Assembly: GCA_943326315.2 (NCBI GenBank)
Contig: CALPSU020000037.1
Location: 1-12,626 of the forward strand
Length of the DNA stretch: 12,626 bases
From: Chryseobacterium gleum
GTDB lineage: Bacteria > Bacteroidota > Bacteroidia > Flavobacteriales_D > Crocinitomicaceae
Direction: 5' to 3'
Part shown: piece by piece, positions 6,609 through 12,626 of the stretch
Numbering within the stretch: position 1 is the first letter of the stretch
Layout: each line of letters opens with the position of its first letter
Translations under genes and position numbers: made by a program
Notes under the pieces: model-generated
Seen by the model: the letters and a program-made list of their open reading frames with translations, nothing else
The model's database searches: none
Told to the model about the DNA's origin: nothing

Positions 6609-7894
6609 ATCTCTTTTTTAAGCAATGATTTTACAAAATTTGGAGTTGCAAAACTTCCTTTATGTACATCAGAATTGTAATAACGTAAACCTTGAGCTTC
6701 CGAAAATGCATCAATTTCTGTTTCGTTAGATATTTGTTTAGGATGTTTATCTCCTTTAATTCCGTATTGAAAACACCACATACCAGTTGGGTAGGTAGGA
6801 ACAAAGAATAAAGAAATTGGTGCTTTATCTTTTCCGAAAATATCTTGAAGTGTATGGTTTAATTCAGTAAATGCTTTTTCATTGAATTTTGGTGATTCTC
6901 CTTGCGCCAACATGATACCGTCTTTTTTCAAAGCATTGTAACAGTTAGTGTAAAATTCAACTGAGAATAATCCTTCAGCCGGACCAACAGGATCAGAACC
7001 ATCAACAATTATAATGTCATAAGATTCAGGAGCTGCATTTTTAATAAATTCAATTCCGTCAGCAACTAATAACTCTAGTTTTGGATGGTCAAAAGAATTC
7101 GCAATTTCAGGTAAAAACTCTTTACAAGCTTTAATAACTTCTCCATCAATTTCAACCATTGTTACTTTTTCAACACCTTCGTGACGAAGAATTTCACGAA
7201 TAGAACCACCATCTCCACCACCAATTACTAAGATGTTTTTAGCGTTACCATGCGTAAACATAGCCGGATGAGAAATCATTTCGTGGTAATGAAATTCATC
7301 CTCAATCGTAGTCATAACCATGTCGTCTAAAGCCAACATTTTACCGTATTTGTATGATTCAAGGATTCGAACACGTTGATAAGGTGATTGAACATCGTAA
7401 AAAACTTCACCTGTAAAACGTAAAGAAAGCGCTTGCATATCGTCTTTATCTGTAAACCAAACATTACGTGTGTAGAAATCTGGATTTGCCCATTCACTAG
7501 CTTTCTGACGCATTGTCGTCATATCGAAATCATTTCTCTGTAATAAATTTACAGATCCACGTTTCATTTCGATTGCAGAATATGATTTTGCACCAAATGC
7601 TTCTTTTAACCAATCAAAAGAAATCCAAGCGTCCATTTCTCCACATGTAAATAAATCTACAGCTGCATAACCATATTCTGGCCACGTATGGATAGCTAAA
7701 TGACTTTCTTGAATAACAACAACACCAGAAACACCGTAAGGTGAAAAATGGTGAAAAGTTGAGTTAATAACTGTTGCTCCAGCCTTTTGTGCTGCTGCTA
7801 CCATATCTTTCTCAATCGCCGCTACATCATTCATAATGTGCGGATCACAATTCATAAACTCAACAAGAATATGATTTCCTAATGCTGTACTCAT
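6581..7894 (-). CDS. speDE: Bifunctional S-adenosylmethionine decarboxylase / spermidine synthase fusion
   Basis: This 437-residue protein carries two consecutive polyamine enzymes. Residues 1 to about 120 form a SpeH-type AdoMet decarboxylase. The self-cleavage site lies in VIQESHLAIHTWPE, with S64 the likely pyruvoyl serine, H69 the processing residue and C84 the catalytic cysteine. After a linker, residues about 155-425 form a spermidine synthase with DEFHYHEM (199-206), the nucleotide-binding VIGGGDGGSIREIL (223-236) and DGSDPVGPA (298-306) with catalytic aspartates. The first half makes decarboxylated AdoMet and the second transfers its aminopropyl group to putrescine. The last residues (QTSTQTA) come from sequence shared with the speB start. 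It heads the speDE-speB operon and has a good -7 box at 7929-7936. Confidence 0.93.
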   Translation of the reverse strand: MSTALGNHILVEFMNCDPHIMNDVAAIEKDMVAAAQKAGATVINSTFHHFSPYGVSGVVVIQESHLAIHTWPEYGYAAVDLFTCGEMDAWISFDWLKEAFGAKSYSAIEMKRGSVNLLQRNDFDMTTMRQKASEWANPDFYTRNVWFTDKDDMQALSLRFTGEVFYDVQSPYQRVRILESYKYGKMLALDDMVMTTIEDEFHYHEMISHPAMFTHGNAKNILVIGGGDGGSIREILRHEGVEKVTMVEIDGEVIKACKEFLPEIANSFDHPKLELLVADGIEFIKNAAPESYDIIIVDGSDPVGPAEGLFSVEFYTNCYNALKKDGIMLAQGESPKFNEKAFTELNHTLQDIFGKDKAPISLFFVPTYPTGMWCFQYGIKGDKHPKQISNETEIDAFSEAQGLRYYNSDVHKGSFATPNFVKSLLKKEICQTSTQTA

Positions 7895-7928
7895 TCCTTT
7901 TGTATACTAATTTGTAACTAATTATTTG

Positions 7929-7936
7929 CAAAAGTA
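7929..7936 (-). promoter_or_regulatory. Bacteroidota -7 promoter box for the speDE-speB operon
   Basis: Minus-strand TACTTTTG is an exact match to the Bacteroidota primary sigma -7 consensus TAnnTTTG, in the familiar context CCGTACTTTTGCAA. It lies 35 bases upstream of the speDE ATG, which would leave a leader of roughly 30 nt. No convincing -33 TTG is seen about 19 bases further upstream. Confidence 0.65.
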
Positions 7937-7976
7937 CGGTTTTCAGTGAATTGATTACTTGTTTTACGAAAAAAGA

Positions 7977-8459
7977 TTACGAAACTAAATATTCAACAAG
8001 TTCATTATGTAAAATTGCTTTTGCTTTTTTAATTTCTAGGTCATTTCCATTGATAATAACTAAAAACTTCCCATCCTTTAAATGTTCATCATAATCTAAA
8101 ATATATTCATCCTCAATTCCAAGTTCAACTAATATTGATCCAATTCCGCCGGAAATCAATCCAAAGTCAAACCCTCCAAGAGCCCCTACTAGTGCGCCAG
8201 CTCCCATTAAAATGCCAAAACCTGGAACAGTAAAAACACCTACACCTGCTAGAAGTCCTAATGTTGCGCCAACAGTAGTCCCAAATATTAACGGTGCTGC
8301 GACCAAAGGTAAATTTGACTTAATATGTATCTGATTGTCTTCAATTTCTACTTTGCCAACAATTGAAACAGCTTTTAATGGAAAGTCTAATTCTTTTAAA
8401 AGTTTAACAGCTTTTAATGCTTCCTCATGTGAATTGTAAATTGCAATATTTGCTTTCAT
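7977..8459 (-). CDS. Glycine-zipper protein resembling YflT/GsP17M-type stress proteins
   Basis: The 160-residue protein begins with a short alpha/beta segment, MKANIAIYNSHEEALKAVKLL, typical of the general stress protein 17M (YflT) fold. A long Gly/Ala-rich hydrophobic stretch follows (about 52-112), with repeated G-x3-G spacing able to span or insert in a membrane twice. A C-terminal alpha/beta part (about 115-160) includes the beta strand GKFLVIINGND and a final helix. Together the two flanks look like halves of a ferredoxin-like domain interrupted by the glycine zipper. The exact function is unknown, and a stress or envelope role is inferred from family resemblance. It stands alone between the clpB terminator and the speDE promoter. 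Confidence 0.8.
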   Translation of the reverse strand: MKANIAIYNSHEEALKAVKLLKELDFPLKAVSIVGKVEIEDNQIHIKSNLPLVAAPLIFGTTVGATLGLLAGVGVFTVPGFGILMGAGALVGALGGFDFGLISGGIGSILVELGIEDEYILDYDEHLKDGKFLVIINGNDLEIKKAKAILHNELVEYLVS

Positions 8460-8520
8460 TTTATATTCTTTTTAAATAATTAAATCCTAAGCTCAACTAA
8501 AGTGCTGAACTATTTTTGAT

Positions 8521-8528
8521 TAAAAGTA
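8521..8528 (-). promoter_or_regulatory. Weak -7-like box upstream of the glycine-zipper gene
   Basis: Minus-strand TACTTTTA matches TAnnTTTG except for the last base and lies 62 bases before the ATG at 8459. A TTGACA sits only six bases upstream of it (8535-8540), too close for a normal -33/-7 pair. Only the position downstream of the clpB terminator makes a promoter here necessary. Confidence 0.25.
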
Positions 8529-8566
8529 TTTAAATGTCAACTTGTAAATAATGATTAATATCAAAC

Positions 8567-8609
8567 AAAAAAAAGACACTTATCTCTTTTAAAATAAGTG
8601 TCTTTTTTT
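8567..8609 (-). terminator. Strong bidirectional intrinsic terminator after clpB
   Basis: A perfect 9-bp stem, GACACTTAT (8575-8583) with ATAAGTGTC (8594-8602), encloses a 10-base loop. It is flanked by eight A on the left and seven T on the right, which gives a U tract in either direction and can extend the stem by A-U pairs. It lies 17 bases past the clpB stop codon and so ends clpB transcription before the glycine-zipper gene. Confidence 0.93.
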
Positions 8610-8625
8610 GTTGTTTTTATTTGAA

Positions 8626-11238
8626 TTATACTTCTTCTTTTTCTGTAACAGGTTTTCTAAAAACTATTTTTGAGTCGAACATATCCATTATAACATTTTG
8701 AGAAGTGTCTACTTTACCACCAAGTAAAGCTTTTGACAATTCATTAAGAACTTCTCTTTGAATTACACGTTTTACAGGTCGAGCTCCAAAATATGGGTCG
8801 TAACCAACTTCAGCAATATGCTCGAATGCATGATCAGTAACTACTAAATTAATATCTCTTTCTAACAATGTTTTCTTTAAATTGTTTAATTGTATCGTTA
8901 CGATTTGTTTTACATCATCTTTGGTAAGTGGTAAGAACATAATAGTTTCATCTATTCGATTTAAAAATTCTGGTCGAATAGTTTGTTTCAATAGTTCTAG
9001 CAATTCAAATTTTGCTTTTTCAGTAGCACTATGAACTTCATTCGGTTTAATATTATCAAATTTTTCATGAATAATATGAGAACCTAAATTAGATGTCATA
9101 ATGATGATAGTGTTTTTAAAATTCACAACCCTACCTTTATTGTCAGTTAAACGACCATCATCTAAAACTTGAAGTAAAATATTAAATACATCGGGATGAG
9201 CTTTTTCAATTTCATCAAGTAAAATAATAGAATATGGACGACGTCGAACCGCTTCAGTTAATTGTCCACCTTCTTCGTAACCAATATATCCTGGAGGAGC
9301 ACCTACCATTCTACTTACAGAATGTTTTTCTTGATATTCACTCATATCAATTCTTGTCATTGCATTTTCATCGTTGAATAAGTATTCGGCTAATGCTTTA
9401 GCGAGTTCTGTTTTACCCACCCCAGTTGTGCCCAAGAAAATAAACGAACCAATTGGTTTTCTAGCATCTTGAAGTCCTGCTCTAGACCTACGAACAGCAT
9501 CTGAAATCGCTTCAATAGCTTCGTGTTGACCTACTATTCTTTTACCTAATTCTTCTTCTAACTTTAATAATTTAGAAATTTCACTTTCAATCATTTTGTT
9601 TACTGGAATGCCTGTCCATTTTGAAACTACTTCTGCAATAGCTTCAGTATCAACTTCTTCTTTTATCATTTTAGAATTGACCTGCATTTCAGTTAATTTT
9701 ATTTTATTTTTTTCTAAGGATTCTTCAGCTTCTTTAATTTTACCATATCTAATTTCGGCTACTTTACCATAGTCACCAGCCCTTTCAGCTTGATCAGCTT
9801 GTAATTTAAAATTTTCAATATCTTCCTTCATTTTCTGAAGGCTATCAATAACGTCTCTTTCAGCTTGCCATTTAGCTTTAAAAACATCTCGTTGCCCAGT
9901 AAGATTTGAAAGTTCTTTTTCAATACTTTCTAATTTCTTTTGATCATTTTCACGTTTTATAGCCTCACGTTCAATTTCAAGTTGCATTATTTTTCTTTCT
10001 AATTCATCCAGCTCTTCAGGCTTAGAATTAATCTCCATTCTAACTTTTGAAGCAGCTTCGTCAATTAAATCAATTGCTTTATCTGGTAATTGACGATCAG
10101 TTATGTAACGCTGTGAGAGTTCAACTGCAGAAATGATTGCTTCATCTTTGATTAATACTTTGTGATGATTTTCGTATTTTTCTTTGATACCACGTAGTAT
10201 AGAAATTGCATCCTCAGTTGAAGGTTCATCAACTAAAACAGTTTGAAATCGTCTAACTAAAGCTTTGTCTTTTTCAAAATATTTTTGATATTCATTTAAC
10301 GTTGTTGCTCCGACTGCTCTTAATTCACCCCTCGCTAAAGCAGGTTTTAAAATGTTTGCAGCATCCATTGCGCCATCTCCACCACCTGCACCTACTAAAG
10401 TGTGAATTTCGTCAATAAACAAAATAATTTCACCATCAGCACTAATAACTTCTTTAATAACAGCTTTTAAGCGTTCTTCAAATTCTCCCTTGTATTTTGC
10501 ACCAGCTATTAATGCTCCCATATCTAAAGAATAAACAATTTTAGATCGAAGATTTTCTGGAACGTCACCGTCTACTATTCGATGAGCTAAACCTTCGGCT
10601 ATAGCAGTTTTACCAACGCCAGGTTCTCCAATTAAAATAGGATTATTCTTAGTTCTACGAGTTAATATTTGTAAAACTCTTCTTATTTCATCATCTCGGC
10701 CAATTACAGGGTCTAGTTTTCCAGCTTTTGCTAATTCATTTAAGTTTTTCGCAAATTTTTCAAGAGATTGATAAGTTCCCTCTTGATTATTTGAAGTTAC
10801 TTTTTCACCATTTCTTAAATCCATAATTTCTTTTTTTAAGTTTGATTTTGTGATCTTATTGTCTTTTAATAAATGTCCAATTGTTTCAGTAGAGTCCAAC
10901 ATGGAATATACAATCATTTCAATAGAAACATATTCATCTCCAAATTTTTTAGCTTCTAACAAAGCGTTATTTAATATTTTTTGTGTGTTATTTGAAAAGT
11001 AAATTTGGCCACCAGAAACTTTTGAATAGGATTCGATAATTTTATCTAGAGCGGCTTCTAGAATTGGTTGATTGATATTCAATTTTGAAAAAAGATAAGG
11101 AATTACATCTTTATCTTCAAATAAAACAGCTCTTAGAAGATGCCCAGGTTCAATCATCTGTTGACCATTTTCTTCCGTTAAAGTTTGAGCTTTTTGAATA
11201 GCTTCTTGTGATTTGATTGTGAATTTAGTGAAATCCAT
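8626..11238 (-). CDS. clpB: ClpB protein disaggregase (Hsp100 AAA+ ATPase)
   Basis: This cytoplasmic hexameric chaperone extracts polypeptides from aggregates together with DnaK. At 870 residues it has normal full length. Domains in order are the N domain (1-145), AAA1 with Walker A GEPGVGKT (204-211), pore-loop KYKGEFEER with Y249 and Walker B LFIDEIH (273-279), then the coiled-coil middle domain (about 400-525) that distinguishes ClpB from ClpA/ClpC. AAA2 follows, with Walker A GTTGVGKT (603-610), pore loop YIGYEEGG (651-658) and Walker B ILLDEIE (672-678). A GARPVKR sensor-2 motif lies near the C-terminus. No ClpP-binding loop is evident. It is transcribed alone from a promoter region with TGACA-type inverted repeats and ends at a strong terminator. 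Confidence 0.98.
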   Translation of the reverse strand: MDFTKFTIKSQEAIQKAQTLTEENGQQMIEPGHLLRAVLFEDKDVIPYLFSKLNINQPILEAALDKIIESYSKVSGGQIYFSNNTQKILNNALLEAKKFGDEYVSIEMIVYSMLDSTETIGHLLKDNKITKSNLKKEIMDLRNGEKVTSNNQEGTYQSLEKFAKNLNELAKAGKLDPVIGRDDEIRRVLQILTRRTKNNPILIGEPGVGKTAIAEGLAHRIVDGDVPENLRSKIVYSLDMGALIAGAKYKGEFEERLKAVIKEVISADGEIILFIDEIHTLVGAGGGDGAMDAANILKPALARGELRAVGATTLNEYQKYFEKDKALVRRFQTVLVDEPSTEDAISILRGIKEKYENHHKVLIKDEAIISAVELSQRYITDRQLPDKAIDLIDEAASKVRMEINSKPEELDELERKIMQLEIEREAIKRENDQKKLESIEKELSNLTGQRDVFKAKWQAERDVIDSLQKMKEDIENFKLQADQAERAGDYGKVAEIRYGKIKEAEESLEKNKIKLTEMQVNSKMIKEEVDTEAIAEVVSKWTGIPVNKMIESEISKLLKLEEELGKRIVGQHEAIEAISDAVRRSRAGLQDARKPIGSFIFLGTTGVGKTELAKALAEYLFNDENAMTRIDMSEYQEKHSVSRMVGAPPGYIGYEEGGQLTEAVRRRPYSIILLDEIEKAHPDVFNILLQVLDDGRLTDNKGRVVNFKNTIIIMTSNLGSHIIHEKFDNIKPNEVHSATEKAKFELLELLKQTIRPEFLNRIDETIMFLPLTKDDVKQIVTIQLNNLKKTLLERDINLVVTDHAFEHIAEVGYDPYFGARPVKRVIQREVLNELSKALLGGKVDTSQNVIMDMFDSKIVFRKPVTEKEEV

Positions 11239-11267
11239 TTTTTTATTTTTAATAATGTTGTAAATCC

Positions 11268-11324
11268 TATGACAAATTATAAACCAATTGTTAAATTATA
11301 TTAAAGTAAAGGTAATTTGTCATA
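11268..11324. repeat. Perfect 12-bp inverted repeat in the clpB leader/promoter
   Basis: TATGACAAATTA at 11268-11279 is the exact reverse complement of TAATTTGTCATA at 11313-11324, with a 33-base gap. The right arm overlaps the upstream edge of the predicted -7 box, and the left arm lies in the expected 5' leader. The arms are too AT-rich and too far apart for a good RNA hairpin, and the right arm would not be transcribed, so a DNA operator is the better reading. It is not the CIRCE element of HrcA. Confidence 0.6.
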
Positions 11325-11342
11325 ATCACTGTCAATATGACA
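11302..11342 (-). promoter_or_regulatory. Putative clpB promoter with overlapping TGTCA-N3-TGACA palindrome
   Basis: On the minus strand, TTGACA (11330-11335) and TACCTTTA (11307-11314) are separated by 15 bases, a fair match to the Bacteroidota -33/-7 layout. The -33 element overlaps a short palindrome, TGTCA-ATA-TGACA (11330-11342). Together with the 12-bp inverted repeat this gives four TGACA/TGTCA elements in 73 bp. ClpB is usually stress-induced, so a repressor or stress-sigma site is plausible but unproven. Confidence 0.5.
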
Positions 11343-11481
11343 AGGCTCATATATACTGTTTATTAAAAATGATTTTGATAGATTTATTCTAAATTTCTTT
11401 TTAGGATTCAAACAATAAGATATTATATTCCTATGAATAAGTATAATATACATTTAAATACATAAGTTAGAATTATAATAG

Positions 11482-11509
11482 TTGATTTGATTTTTATTTT
11501 ATATCATTG
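11482..11509 (+). promoter_or_regulatory. Candidate promoter for the right-edge gene
   Basis: TTG at 11482-11484 and TATCATTG at 11502-11509 are separated by 17 bases, close to the Bacteroidota -33/-7 arrangement, with one mismatch to TAnnTTTG. The box ends 26 bases before the ATG at 11536. In such AT-rich DNA this could be chance. Confidence 0.35.
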
Positions 11510-11535
11510 GATGCTTTAGAAATAAAAAAATAAGT

Positions 11536-12626
11536 ATGAAACCTTCAATTGAGCTTTTTAAATTAATAAAATCATTGTCGAAATCTGAAAAAAGATTTTT
11601 TAAATTATCTTCTTCTTTGCAATCTGGGGATAAGAATTATTTAAAGATTTTTGATTTTATTGAAAAACAAAATGAGTACAATGAAGAGAAGTTAAAGGTC
11701 GAATTTTCAAAAGAAATATTCATTAAACATTTACCTTCTCAAAAAAATCATTTATATAAATTGATATTAAAAAGTTTACGTTCTTTTCATAGCGAAGAAT
11801 CTGTAATAAGTATTCTTAAACAAGAAATTAAAAATATTGAAATTCTTTACAATAAAGCTTTGTACAAAGAATGTGAGAAGTTTGTGTCCCGAGCTAAGGA
11901 ATTAGCGAAAAGTTACGAGAAATTTTATTATTTATCTGAGCTCATTTCTTGGGAGAAGAAACTTCTAGAAGAATCGTTTGATTCTAATGTTTTTTCAAAT
12001 CAGATGGATAATTTAGTTATGGAGGAAGAGTTAGTGATTTCTCAATTGAGAAATTTGGCAGAATATCAAATTATCTATTCTAAAATCAATTCAATTTTTC
12101 GTACTGGTGGATTTACAAGAAATAAAGAGGAAAGAGAAGCAGTAGAAAAAATAGCAGATTATCATTTAATAAAAGGAAAAAACACAGCTATTTCAACACG
12201 AGCAGCATCAATTTGTTATTATATCAAAGGTTTATGTGCGGCAACAAATAGAAATTATTCAGATAGTTTCCAGTTTTTTAATAAAACAAGGGAGATTTTA
12301 GACAATAATCCAAAAATTAAAGAAGATTCTGCTCAGAGATATTTATTAACTATGTCTCATTTACTAAGGTGCTATATAGATAGTAGAGATTTTATTAATG
12401 CAGAATTAATGATCAAAGATATGCGTTTTTTAAGTTCAAAAAAAGGATTTAATTCCATGGATATTCAAGTTAGATTATTTTCAAATACATATTCTCAAGA
12501 ATTAACATTGCTTCATACAAAGGGAGATTTTCAGAATAGTGTAGATCTTATTGGTACAATTGAAGATTTGCAAATTCAATATGGAGAAAAGATAAATAAA
12601 GAGCAAGAGATTATACTTACTTACAA
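11536..12626 (+). CDS. N-terminal part of an all-helical, TPR-like hypothetical protein (truncated by window end)
   Basis: An ATG at 11536, preceded by an A-rich stretch, opens a frame that runs without a stop to the last base, giving 363 residues of an incomplete protein. It begins MKPSIELFKLIKSLSKSEKR, a head I associate with uncharacterised Bacteroidota proteins of about 500 residues. The rest is predicted entirely helical, with repeated amphipathic segments such as YKECEKFVSRAKELAKSYEK and NYSDSFQFFNKTREIL that look like divergent tetratricopeptide units. No signal peptide, membrane segment or catalytic motif is visible. A scaffold or regulatory role is inferred from fold alone. It is divergent from clpB and has no visible operon partner within the window. 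Confidence 0.87.
   Translation, partial: MKPSIELFKLIKSLSKSEKRFFKLSSSLQSGDKNYLKIFDFIEKQNEYNEEKLKVEFSKEIFIKHLPSQKNHLYKLILKSLRSFHSEESVISILKQEIKNIEILYNKALYKECEKFVSRAKELAKSYEKFYYLSELISWEKKLLEESFDSNVFSNQMDNLVMEEELVISQLRNLAEYQIIYSKINSIFRTGGFTRNKEEREAVEKIADYHLIKGKNTAISTRAASICYYIKGLCAATNRNYSDSFQFFNKTREILDNNPKIKEDSAQRYLLTMSHLLRCYIDSRDFINAELMIKDMRFLSSKKGFNSMDIQVRLFSNTYSQELTLLHTKGDFQNSVDLIGTIEDLQIQYGEKINKEQEIILTY

Larger units (their letters stand above)
11239..11535. other. Intergenic region between divergent clpB and TPR-like gene
   Basis: This 297-bp stretch has no open frame above about ten codons. The clpB-proximal third holds the clpB promoter and repeats described separately. The middle holds a weak AT-only inverted repeat (ATATTATA 11420-11427 with TATAATAT 11442-11449). 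The right end carries a candidate promoter for the + strand gene. Confidence 0.7.

Noticed and set aside
11239..11350. CIRCE element (HrcA site) before clpB
   Set aside because: The inverted repeat found has TATGACAAATTA arms with a 33-base gap, unlike TTAGCACTC-N9-GAGTGCTAA.
11420..11449. Inverted repeat as a terminator or operator
   Set aside because: The 8-bp arms are purely A/T with a 14-base loop, expected by chance in such AT-rich DNA, and no U tract follows.

Overview
The window looks like ordinary chromosome from an AT-rich member of the Bacteroidota, probably Flavobacteriales. The family (for example something near Crocinitomicaceae) cannot be fixed from this sequence. The reasons are strong A/T codon bias, no Shine-Dalgarno motifs before starts, a clear Bacteroidota-type -7 promoter box (TAnnTTTG) before the polyamine operon, LytS/LytTR two-component signalling, and signal peptides ending just before a Gln. 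No tRNA, rRNA, insertion sequence, phage gene or CRISPR array was seen.

Layout, left to right. The tail of an unidentified + strand gene (1-201) is followed by an intergenic array of three 52/53-bp tandem repeats plus a partial fourth copy (208-380). A minus-strand block then holds a LytS-type histidine kinase (3936-2908), a LytTR response regulator (2904-2161), a fused SpmA-SpmB membrane protein (2097-865), and a small protein made of four exact 25-residue helical repeats (865-383). The last two overlap in a TAATG, and the whole block could be one transcript. Divergent from the kinase is a secreted beta-rich protein (4070-4975) that resembles the Ntox23 family. The shared promoter region carries three ATGGTT motifs spaced by whole helical turns.

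A hypothetical six-helix membrane protein (5494-4982) converges on that gene. Next come agmatinase (6608-5562) and a natural fusion of AdoMet decarboxylase with spermidine synthase (7894-6581). These two overlap by 28 bp and together turn agmatine into putrescine and then spermidine. Then come a glycine-zipper protein resembling YflT/Gsp17M stress proteins (8459-7977), a strong bidirectional terminator, and the disaggregase ClpB (11238-8626). ClpB has a promoter flanked by TGACA/TGTCA inverted repeats. A divergent, truncated + strand gene for an all-helical, probably TPR-like protein runs off the right edge (11536-12626).

Most of this is housekeeping: polyamine synthesis, protein quality control and signalling. 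The less explained parts are the 25-residue repeat protein coupled to SpmAB, the 52-bp tandem array, the Ntox23-like secreted protein with its possible LytTR sites, and the clpB operator-like repeats. No complete novel multi-gene defence or mobile system could be supported.
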